Source of the DNA: JBFWWP01 sp050246115
Lineage (GTDB): Bacteria; Planctomycetota; UBA8108; UBA1146; JAJFFE01
Reading direction: 5' to 3'
Assembly: GCA_050246115.1 (NCBI GenBank)
Contig: JBFWWP010000017.1
Span: forward strand, 1 to 64,000
DNA: 64,000 bases
Numbering within the stretch: position 1 is the stretch's first letter; every line of letters begins with the position of its first letter. The position numbers and the translations under genes were made by a program. This document shows, in pieces, positions 18,040 through 25,288 of the stretch. The notes under the pieces were generated by a model, which was given only the letters and a program-made list of their open reading frames with translations, searched no databases and was not told the DNA's origin.

Positions 18040-18788
18040 CGCGCCGAGCTCACGGGGGGCCGATAGCGGGTGACCGCGCTGGACACGCTGGCGGCCGTCC
18101 CGAGGTCGGCGGCCGGGAGCGGGGCGGTGAGTGCGCCCGATCCGGGGAACGCCGGTTCCGAGGGCGCCGGCGTGCGGTGCCAGCGCCGTGCACTGGCGCG
18201 TGCCCGCGATCCGCGCGCGACGTTCGACTCGCCGTCGGCAGGGGCTTGCTTCGAACTCGCCGGTCCCTATCATGGCTCGATCGTCCGGCGCAGGGGGGCC
18301 AGGGACTCGGAACCCTCGATCTCCCACGCGGCGGCGCCTGGTTCGCCCGACGGGACGACGGTTCTTCGGGCCTTCCTGGTTCCTGGCGGGGTCCACCCGT
18401 CACCATCGTCACTGTTCGACACCGTTATTGTTCGACACCGTTATTGTTCGACATCGGCATTGTTCGACATCGGCATCGTTCGCGATCGTCTTCGTTCGAC
18501 GTCGTCAGGTTCGACAGGGAGTTGCGCGGGGGCGACCGGGTCGAGGTCATTCGCGGGGCAGGGCCCGACCGCCGTTCACGGGGTGGTCCGGCTGAGGCTG
18601 TCTCGGCCGCCGCCGTTCGACGGTCCCGTGTCGCGAGTCCGTTTCGGGTGGTCACGCGCCCGGACTTCTCTTTGGTTTGGGTCGGGAAGACACCCAACGA
18701 CGACGTCGCTCCGTGGCTGATCGTCGGGTACCCACGCGTCTTGGTCTGTGCCACGTTCCCTGAGAAACACCACAGTTAGGGAGAGACC
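18040..18788. other. Long intergenic region upstream of pilT-like genes
   Basis: About 750 bp with no open frame I can support. Frames in all registers look like GC-driven shadows and the tandem repeat period is not a multiple of three. The only clear structure is the 16-bp repeat array at 18414-18509. AGGGAGAGACC immediately before 18789 is the ribosome-binding site of the ATPase gene. Confidence 0.6.
18414..18509 (+). repeat. 16-bp tandem repeat array, about six units
   Basis: Six consecutive 16-mers begin with GTTCGACACCGTTATT. Units 1 and 2 are identical, units 3 and 4 read GTTCGACATCGGCATT/C, and units 5 and 6 are more diverged (GTTCGCGATCGTCTTC and GTTCGACGTCGTCAGG). A degenerate seventh unit may precede them at 18398. 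The array is AT-richer than its surroundings and lies 280 bp upstream of the ATPase start. It could be a repeated protein-binding site or simple slippage DNA. Confidence 0.85.
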
Positions 18789-20174
18789 ATGTCCGAAGTC
18801 GGAGGAGCCCGCGTCTCCTCGAAGGATCAGCTCTTCGGTCGACTCGCGCTGAAGAACAAGCTCGTCACCGAGGAACAGATCAAGGAGTGTCTCGGCCTCG
18901 TCGGCCAAGCCGGAAACGGAGCCGATCTCGGTAGCGTGTTGCTGAACAAGGGCTACATTGCCGAGAACCATGAGCGCGCCATCCGGAAGAAGGTGGAGGA
19001 GCGAGTCGCGCAGCCCCCAGAAGGCGAAGGGGAGGACGCGGACTCACCGATTCGGGTGCCGATCGCGCCGCCCGCAGGCGCCAAGTCCATCGCCGACGTG
19101 GCCAAGGTCGACTTCACTGCCTTGGCCGGCAAGCCCCTCGGGGAGTACCTGCGGCGGATGCGGGAATTCGGGGCCTCCGACTTCCACTTTCAGACCGACG
19201 CGCGTCCCTACGCGCGACTGCACGGACAGTTCGTCCACCTCAAGCACCCGGTGCTCACTGCGGACGACACCGAGCGGGCCATTCGCCAGCTGCTCACCGA
19301 GGAGGAGTGGAACTACCTGTCCGAGCACTTGGACTACGACTTCTGCTATGAGCGCGAGTCGCATGGGCGCTATCGCACCAACGTCTTCCGTCAGCGCAAG
19401 GGCCTCGACATCGTCTTTCGTCTGATCCCCGAGAAGGTGCCCACGCTCGAAGAACTCAACCTGCCCGACACCTTGGCCAAGTTCACGACCTATCGCCAAG
19501 GGATCGTGCTCATCACCGGGCCGGCGGGGTGCGGCAAGTCCTCGACCATGGCGGCGCTGGTCGACCTCGTCAACCGCGAGCGCTACGACCACATCATTAC
19601 CGTCGAGGATCCGATCGAGTACGTGTTCGAACCGCAGAACTGCAACCTGGTGCAGCGCCACGTCGGGCGCCACACGCAGTCCTTTGCGAGCGCCCTGAAG
19701 TCCGCGCTCCGCGAAGACCCCGACGTGATCATGGTTGGAGAGATGCGAGACCTAGAGACGGTCTCCATGGCGATCACCGCCGCCGAGACGGGTCACTTGG
19801 TGCTGGCCACGCTCCACACCACCAACGCGATCCGTTCGATCGACCGGATCATCGATGCGTTCCCGCCGAAGGAGCAGGATCAGATTCGGGCCATGGTGTC
19901 GGAGTCCCTGCGCGGGGTCATTTCTCAGCAACTGATTCCTCGTGCCGACGGGCTGGGGCGTGTTCCCGCCCTCGAGATCATGTTCGCGACGCCGGCGGTG
20001 TCGAACTTGATCCGCGAGCAGAAGACGTTTCAGTTGCCGTCGGTGCTGCAGACAGGTCGTAAGCTCGGGATGGTGACCATGGACGACTCCATCCGGGTGC
20101 TGCTGCGTCGCGGGATCATCACGCGGGAGTCGGCCGTGTTCCACGCCGAGAACCCAGATACCTTCCGGAACTGA
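18789..20174 (+). CDS. PilT/GspE-type secretion ATPase with N-terminal extension
   Basis: A 461-residue hexameric ATPase of the PilT branch. Residues ~14-75 (FGRLALKNKLVTEEQIKECL, LGSVLLNKGYI) look like an MshEN/GspE-N-type small domain. The PAS-like N2 domain starts with EYLRRMREFGASDFHF. Walker A is GPAGCGKSS (244-252), the Asp box is TVEDPIEYVF, Walker B is EDPDVIMVGEMRD and the His box is TGHLVLATLHT. The C-terminus has SNLIREQKTFQ, the PilT-type counterpart of AIRNLIRE. It would power retraction or remodelling of a type IV pilus-like fibre at the inner membrane. It is followed 7 bp later by a second PilT, so the two are an operon. No pilins or PilC are in the window. Confidence 0.92.
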   Translation: MSEVGGARVSSKDQLFGRLALKNKLVTEEQIKECLGLVGQAGNGADLGSVLLNKGYIAENHERAIRKKVEERVAQPPEGEGEDADSPIRVPIAPPAGAKSIADVAKVDFTALAGKPLGEYLRRMREFGASDFHFQTDARPYARLHGQFVHLKHPVLTADDTERAIRQLLTEEEWNYLSEHLDYDFCYERESHGRYRTNVFRQRKGLDIVFRLIPEKVPTLEELNLPDTLAKFTTYRQGIVLITGPAGCGKSSTMAALVDLVNRERYDHIITVEDPIEYVFEPQNCNLVQRHVGRHTQSFASALKSALREDPDVIMVGEMRDLETVSMAITAAETGHLVLATLHTTNAIRSIDRIIDAFPPKEQDQIRAMVSESLRGVISQQLIPRADGLGRVPALEIMFATPAVSNLIREQKTFQLPSVLQTGRKLGMVTMDDSIRVLLRRGIITRESAVFHAENPDTFRN

Positions 20175-20181
20175 GGCCAGC

Positions 20182-21252
20182 ATGAGCGCACCACAGATCA
20201 ACCGCTATCTCGAGATGGTCAAGGAGTACAAGGGGTCCGACCTGCACTTGGCGTCGGGAATGACGCCCAAGATCCGCGTGCATGGCCACCTGCGCCCGCT
20301 GAAACAGCCCCCCATGACCAATGAGCAGACGGAGAACCTGCTGCTCCCGGTGTTGGATCAGCGGCGGATCGACATCTTCAAGGAGAAGCACGACCTAGAC
20401 TGGGCGTATGCGCTGCCGGGGGTGGCTCGCTTCCGGGTGAACTACTTCCGTCAACAGCACGGAATGTCCGCCGTCTTCCGGATGATTCCTGAGGAGATCC
20501 TGCCGGTCGAGAAGCTGGGCGTTCCGCCGGTGGCCGAGAAGTTCTGCCAACTGAAGAGCGGACTGGTGCTGTGCACCGGGCCCACTGGCAGCGGCAAGTC
20601 GACCACGTTGGCGGCGTTGATCGACTTCATCAATCGCAACTACACGAAGCAGATCATCACGATCGAGGAACCCATCGAGTTCGTCCACGAGAACAAGCGC
20701 TCGGTGATCACCCAGCGCGAGGTGGGGGTGGACGCAGAGTCCTTCTCGACGGCGCTGCGGAGTGCGAGCCGGCAAGATCCAGACGTGATCCTGGTGGGAG
20801 AGCTGCGAGACCTCGAAACGATCGGCTTGGCCATCACGGCGGCGGAGATGGGAAACCTCGTCTTCGCTACGCTCCACACCAACAGCGCTGCGAAGACGAT
20901 CGACCGGATCGTGGACGTGTTTCCCGAGGATCAGCAGAACCAGATTCGAACCATGCTGTCCGTGTCGCTGCGCGGCATCATCGCGCAACTGCTCATCCCG
21001 AAGAAGGATGGCAAAGGCCGAGTACCTGTCAACGAGATCCTGCTGTGGTCCCACTCTCTGGGGAACATCATTCGCGAGGGATCGATCAGCAAGATCGTTT
21101 CGCTGATCGAGTCCGGCCGCGGCCAAGGGATGCAGCTCATGGACGACTCGGTCATGGCACGGTTCAAAGAGGGGTCGATCTCGGCCGAGCACGCCTACCA
21201 GTGGGGCACCGACAAGTCTCGCTTCGCGTCGTTGCTCCGCAGCGCCGGGTAG
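20182..21252 (+). CDS. pilT: Type IV pilus twitching ATPase PilT
   Basis: A 356-residue protein of canonical PilT length. It starts with the typical N2 domain (YLEMVKEYKGSDLHLASG). Walker A is GPTGSGKST (133-141), the Asp box is TIEEPIEFVHENK, Walker B is QDPDVILVGELRD and the His box is GNLVFATLHTNSA. GNIIREGSISK is at the AIRNLIRE position. The ATG has GAGG upstream. The first ATPase is a paralogue with an N-terminal extension, so the pair may form alternative or mixed motors. Confidence 0.94.
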   Translation: MSAPQINRYLEMVKEYKGSDLHLASGMTPKIRVHGHLRPLKQPPMTNEQTENLLLPVLDQRRIDIFKEKHDLDWAYALPGVARFRVNYFRQQHGMSAVFRMIPEEILPVEKLGVPPVAEKFCQLKSGLVLCTGPTGSGKSTTLAALIDFINRNYTKQIITIEEPIEFVHENKRSVITQREVGVDAESFSTALRSASRQDPDVILVGELRDLETIGLAITAAEMGNLVFATLHTNSAAKTIDRIVDVFPEDQQNQIRTMLSVSLRGIIAQLLIPKKDGKGRVPVNEILLWSHSLGNIIREGSISKIVSLIESGRGQGMQLMDDSVMARFKEGSISAEHAYQWGTDKSRFASLLRSAG

Positions 21253-21293
21253 CGCTGGCGAGTTTGCAGCCGACCCAGACAGTTCGGCCGGGC

Positions 21294-22337
21294 ATGCAGC
21301 GGGGTGCGCCTCCCGCGGCGCGCATCCTGGTGCGACTCCCGTCATGGGTGGGGGACGCGGTGCTGGTGACCCCGGCCCTTCGCGCGTTGCGGGCCGCGTA
21401 CCCGGGCGCGAGCATCGTCGCCCAGGGGCGCGGGCACCTTCGAGGGTTGCTCCACGACTCGGGTGTCTTCGACGAATTCCTCGCGCTCGAACGCGGCCCC
21501 CGAGCAGGACGCGCCAACGCGCGCGCGGCGCGGGCCACCCACGCCGACCTCGCTTTCGTGTTTCCGCACTCCTTCCGGAGCGCCTGGGAGATCTTTCGCG
21601 CCGGCATCCGCCGACGCTATGGCTACGCCCGCGAGGGGCGGTCGTTGCTGCTCACCGACAGTTTGCCCACCCACCGCACGGGGCGGCGCCGCTTTCCGGT
21701 ACCGATGGTTCTTCAGTACCTGGAGTTGGTGGCGATGGTGGGAGCCGAGCCGGATAGGCTCGGCCCCCAACTCGGGATCTCGAGCGCGACTAGGGATCGT
21801 GCTCGCGCCGCGCTCGAGCGCTTGGGGGTGGCGGACTCCGACCGTCTCATCGGCCTCAATCCCGGGGCGTCGTTTGGCCCGTCGAAGATCTGGCCGGTGA
21901 GGTACGTTGCGGAACTGGCGGATCGGCTGCAGTCGGAGTGGGGGCGTCGCGTGCTCTTGCTCGGTGGTCCGGGGGAAGAAGCTCTTCTTCGCGATGTCGA
22001 AGCGCGGATGCGAACCGTACCGTTCAACACCGCCGACTCGCTGGTGCCGCTGGACGAACTCAAGGCCGTGCTCGAACGCTGCGACGCAGTCGTGACCACC
22101 GACGCCGGGCCGCGCCACATTGCGGTCGCGGTGGGCACCCCGACCGTCTGCCTCATGGGGCCGACGGATCCGCGCTACACTCACTCTCACCTGGGGCCCA
22201 GCGTCGTGTTGCGCCGCGATGTGCCGTGTGGGCCGTGCCATCTGAAGACTTGCCCGCTCGACCACCGCTGCCTCGAGAGCATTACGCCGATCGAGGTGCT
22301 CGAGGTCGTGCGCGCCCGCATGCGCGGACCGCGGTAG
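21294..22337 (+). CDS. GT9 glycosyltransferase, heptosyltransferase II-like
   Basis: A 347-residue GT-B enzyme of family 9 (WaaF/LPS heptosyltransferase II group). The N-terminus ILVRLPSWVGDAVLVTPALRAL is diagnostic. Further motifs are GLNPGASFGPSKIWPVRYVAELADRL and the donor-binding segment TTDAGPRHIAVAVGTPTVCLMG. The C-terminal Cys cluster (VPCGPCHLKTCPLDHRCL) is typical of heptosyltransferase II. The ATG at 21294 is chosen because the conserved N-terminus starts right after it; the frame is open further upstream inside pilT. It would transfer a heptose or related sugar to lipopolysaccharide core at the inner membrane. It lies 41 bp after pilT. Confidence 0.9.
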   Translation: MQRGAPPAARILVRLPSWVGDAVLVTPALRALRAAYPGASIVAQGRGHLRGLLHDSGVFDEFLALERGPRAGRANARAARATHADLAFVFPHSFRSAWEIFRAGIRRRYGYAREGRSLLLTDSLPTHRTGRRRFPVPMVLQYLELVAMVGAEPDRLGPQLGISSATRDRARAALERLGVADSDRLIGLNPGASFGPSKIWPVRYVAELADRLQSEWGRRVLLLGGPGEEALLRDVEARMRTVPFNTADSLVPLDELKAVLERCDAVVTTDAGPRHIAVAVGTPTVCLMGPTDPRYTHSHLGPSVVLRRDVPCGPCHLKTCPLDHRCLESITPIEVLEVVRARMRGPR

Positions 22338-22409
22338 TCGACCGTCGTTCAGAACGGAGTCTCGGGCCGAACTCGCGGTTCGAGTCGAGCGGGGTGGGAA
22401 GCCGCTCTC

Positions 22410-22593
22410 TGAGGAGTCGCCGAAGAATAACTTCGCATCTTGCCGTCGATTTGGGTCGGATTCGGCCGATCCGGGAAGCTCGGAACCGGAGGCGTAGCCT
22501 TGGTTCCGGTGAGGATCTCGAGGTTTTCGGATCGGTCGAAGATGGCCCGAAGCGACGAGCAAGAGGGTGAAGTCATTCTTGGGCGACTCCTTA
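22410..22593. repeat. Palindromic interspersed element, copy 1 (184 bp)
   Basis: First of three near-identical elements in the window. The left end AGGAGTCGCCGAAGAATAA and right end TTCTTGGGCGACTCCT are inverted repeats. Inside, CCGATCCG (22464-22471) pairs with CGGATCGG, and CGGAACC pairs with GGTTCCG around a short AGGC-GTA-GCCT stem. The right end overlaps the TAA stop codon of the mrp gene (22591-22593 on the minus strand). It differs from copies 2 and 3 by scattered substitutions and a one-base deletion near 22435. No transposase is encoded. Confidence 0.9.
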
Positions 22594-23661
22594 GGGAAGC
22601 GCCCGCCGAATCTCTCGGACCACGTCCTGGATGACCAGCGCGAGCGAAGAACGACTGTCGCTCAGGACCGCCGGTTTGCCTCGGTCGCCGGCGCTCGCGT
22701 AGCTACGTTCGAGGGGGATCGATCCGAGAATCGGTACGCCGTACTTGTCCGCGGCGGCTTTCACGCCCCCAGCCGGAAAGATCTCCGACACTTCGTTGCA
22801 GTGTGGGCACCGAAAGCCACTCATGTTCTCGACGATGCCCAGCACCGGCACTTCGACGCGCCGGAACATCTCGATGCCGCGCTGCACGTCCAGCAGCGCC
22901 ACATCCTGCGGCGTGGTGACGATGATCCCGCTGCTGAGGGCGACGTTCTGGACGAGCGTGAGCTGTGCGTCGCCAGTGCCCGGCGGCATGTCGACGATCA
23001 AGTAGTCGAGTTCGCCCCAGGCAACTTGGCTGATGAATTGGCGCAAGAGACCCGTAACCATCGGGCCCCGCCAGATGACGGGCGAGTTCTCTTCGAGCAA
23101 GAAGCCGATCGACATCGTCGTGATGCCGTAGCGCTCCAGCGGAACGATCCGGTCTTGACGCTCTACGCGTGGGCGCTCGCCTTCGAGGCCGAGCATCTTC
23201 GGGATGGACGGGCCGTACACATCGGAGTCCAACAACCCGACCGCCTGGGTGCGCGCCAGCTCGGCCGCGATGTTGACGGCGATCGTCGACTTGCCGACTC
23301 CGCCTTTGCCGCTCGCGACCGCGATGATGTGGCGCACACCGGGGATGCCCTGCGCCCCGAATCCGGCCCCTGGCGCCCCAGACGGTGCTGCCGCGGGTCC
23401 AGGCTGTTGGGCCTTCTCCAGGAGGTTGACCGACACCACGCCGGGTATCTGGTTGATCTGGGACTGGAGCTTCGCCTTGAGCGGATCCAGCGAGGCACGC
23501 GCGTCGGGCGGGACGTTCAGGACCATGGTAACTTGGCCGTCGCGGGCGATGACGCGCTCGACCCACCCCGCCGACTCGACGCTCCCGAGCCCAGCCCCGA
23601 TCGGGGTCGTCGACAGGATCCGTCGGATCTCGGTGAGGGCCAGCTCTTTGTCGAAAGACAT
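22591..23661 (-). CDS. mrp: Mrp/ApbC-family Fe-S cluster carrier ATPase
   Basis: A 356-residue P-loop protein. Residues 1-83 are the DUF59/MIP18-like N-terminal domain. A Pro/Gly/Ala linker follows. The deviant Walker A is GKGGVGKST at 118-126. LLDSDVYGPSIPKMLGLEG, YLIVDMPPGTGD and the cluster-binding CPHC (GFRCPHCNEVSEIF) are present. It scaffolds and transfers [4Fe-4S] clusters in the cytoplasm. The ATG at 23661 is preceded by GGATGGAGAAACCCC, a good ribosome-binding site; the frame extends upstream without family similarity. The stop codon is the first triplet of the inserted palindromic element. Confidence 0.95.
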   Translation of the reverse strand: MSFDKELALTEIRRILSTTPIGAGLGSVESAGWVERVIARDGQVTMVLNVPPDARASLDPLKAKLQSQINQIPGVVSVNLLEKAQQPGPAAAPSGAPGAGFGAQGIPGVRHIIAVASGKGGVGKSTIAVNIAAELARTQAVGLLDSDVYGPSIPKMLGLEGERPRVERQDRIVPLERYGITTMSIGFLLEENSPVIWRGPMVTGLLRQFISQVAWGELDYLIVDMPPGTGDAQLTLVQNVALSSGIIVTTPQDVALLDVQRGIEMFRRVEVPVLGIVENMSGFRCPHCNEVSEIFPAGGVKAAADKYGVPILGSIPLERSYASAGDRGKPAVLSDSRSSLALVIQDVVREIRRALP

Positions 23662-23819
23662 GGGGTTTCTCCATCCGGGGAACTCTCGCCGGTGACTTCG
23701 AGACGCGGAGACGCGTGTGCGCGGCAAGACGAGCGGCAGATCATAGCGATCGGTGTCGCAGCACGGAAGGGCACGGAGCCGAGGGGCAGGAGTTCGGGGT
23801 TGTCAGGGCCTGGAACGAA

Positions 23820-23854
23820 ACAGGCCGGGGGCCCCCGTTGGGTGCCCCCGGCCT
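23820..23854 (-). terminator. Probable intrinsic terminator of the DUF1800-DUF1501 operon
   Basis: A perfect 12-bp stem (CAGGCCGGGGGC at 23820-23831, GCCCCCGGCCTG at 23843-23854) with an 11-nt loop lies about 57 bp past the stop of the DUF1501 gene. On the minus strand it is followed by TTTCGTT, a short T-rich run. Confidence 0.7.
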
Positions 23855-23910
23855 GGTCGTAGTCGTTCGCCGCGGCAAGGAGTTGCCCGAGGAACGCGCT
23901 CGCTCCGGGT

Positions 23911-25275
23911 TTAGGGTTGCACGAAGTCCAGGAACGCGAAGTCGTTGGGGTTGGCCGAGGCGGCCGCGTTGTAGCCCGGGATCACTTGATTGATCAGGGG
24001 GAGATCGTCACCGAAGTGGCGGGTGAAGATCTCTCCGAAGACGGCCCGATAGTCGGTCCTCCGCCGAATGTAGCGGTTGTCGACGCTGAGCAGGTCGCCG
24101 TTCGCCCACGTGCTCGAATCGCAGTTGTACACGCCTCCGTTCACGCGTCCACCCGCCACGAGCATGACCCCGGCGTGGGCGTGGTCCGTGCCCAAGCTGC
24201 CGTTCTCGATCGACGTGCGGCCGAACTCGGACATCGTCACGATGATCACGTCGTCCCACTGCGACTGCAGGTCGCGCGACAGCGCTTGGATCCCGAGCGC
24301 GAGATCCCCGAGCAGGTTCGCATGCTGACCGTTGGCGCCGCCCTGATCGGAGTGCGTGTCCCAGCCACCGATGTTCACGCCGAGTACCCGCACCGGCGTG
24401 CGCTTGAGCAGCATGGCGACTTGTCGTAGGCGATCGCCGAACCCGCCGTTGGGATAGACCGCGCCGTTCTCCGGCGTGTACGTACCTTGTTGCAGCGCCG
24501 TCTGCACGATGTTGATCGATTCGACCAGCGTGAGCCCTGTGCCATAGACGAGGTCTCGATAAGGTTTGCCGGGGAAATCCTGGGGCCCGCCGTAGAGCCC
24601 GAGCATCCCCTTGCCGTCCCCACCCACTGGCGCCGACGGCAGCTGACCGAGGAACTTCTGGACCGCAGCGGTGTTGCCGCTGAACAGGAACTCGCTCGGG
24701 TTGGTGAACGCCGGGATTGCGATCGGCCCTTTGAGGGCGACCATCTGTGAGTCCGAGATGGCGGCGGCCACGAACGGGGAGTTTTCCGGATCCATCGTCG
24801 CGGCGATCTGGCGGTAGATCATGCCCTCGTCGAGGTCCTCGTTACCCGGCACGCCGTTCTCCCAGTACTGTTGACTGCTGAAGTGCGACTGCGATTGACC
24901 GGCGTAGCCGATGCGGTGCAGCACCGCCAAGTTCCCCGGGCCAGCGACGCCGTTCAGGCTGGTGCTGTTGTAGACCTCCATGAGTGGCGCCAGGGCCGGG
25001 TGCGCTTGCGCGAAGCCATTCCCGAGGTCGAGCGCGTTCCCTTGCGGGATGAACAAGGACGGACGATTCACGGTGCTGTACTGGTTGTCGCCGCGGGGAA
25101 TGATCGTGTTCACGGCGTCGTTTCCGCCGCGCTGGAAGATGAAGATCAACTTTCGTGGCGAAGTCGTGGGGCCGGCGAGCAGCTTCCGCTTGAACAGGGC
25201 CGGGCTGAAGAAGTTCAGGCCCAGGCCCAGCGCCAGGACCCCCGATTGTTTCATCATGTCTCTGCGGTTGATCAT
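23911..25275 (-). CDS. DUF1501 secreted protein (Tat-exported)
   Basis: A 454-residue member of the DUF1501 family. It opens with a twin-arginine-type signal (MINRRDMMKQSG, then VLALGLGLNFF). Family motifs are FIFQRGGNDAVNTIIP near the start, GVNIGGWDTHSDQGG and VTMSEFGRTSIENGSLGTDHAHAG, which carry metal-binding Asp/His residues resembling the alkaline-phosphatase fold. The ATG at 25275 has AAGGA upstream. It begins 13 bp after the DUF1800 gene, the usual arrangement in Planctomycetota and related phyla. The biochemical function of the pair is not established. Confidence 0.92.
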   Translation of the reverse strand: MINRRDMMKQSGVLALGLGLNFFSPALFKRKLLAGPTTSPRKLIFIFQRGGNDAVNTIIPRGDNQYSTVNRPSLFIPQGNALDLGNGFAQAHPALAPLMEVYNSTSLNGVAGPGNLAVLHRIGYAGQSQSHFSSQQYWENGVPGNEDLDEGMIYRQIAATMDPENSPFVAAAISDSQMVALKGPIAIPAFTNPSEFLFSGNTAAVQKFLGQLPSAPVGGDGKGMLGLYGGPQDFPGKPYRDLVYGTGLTLVESINIVQTALQQGTYTPENGAVYPNGGFGDRLRQVAMLLKRTPVRVLGVNIGGWDTHSDQGGANGQHANLLGDLALGIQALSRDLQSQWDDVIIVTMSEFGRTSIENGSLGTDHAHAGVMLVAGGRVNGGVYNCDSSTWANGDLLSVDNRYIRRRTDYRAVFGEIFTRHFGDDLPLINQVIPGYNAAASANPNDFAFLDFVQP

Positions 25276-25288
25276 GATCGGTGTCCTT

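Noticed and set aside
18414..18509. CRISPR array at the 16-bp repeats
   Set aside because: Units are contiguous with no unique spacers and no cas genes are nearby.
22440..22634. Small open frames inside the 185-bp elements on both strands
   Set aside because: They exist because the element is palindromic and free of stops; the frames differ in length among copies and lack ribosome-binding sites.
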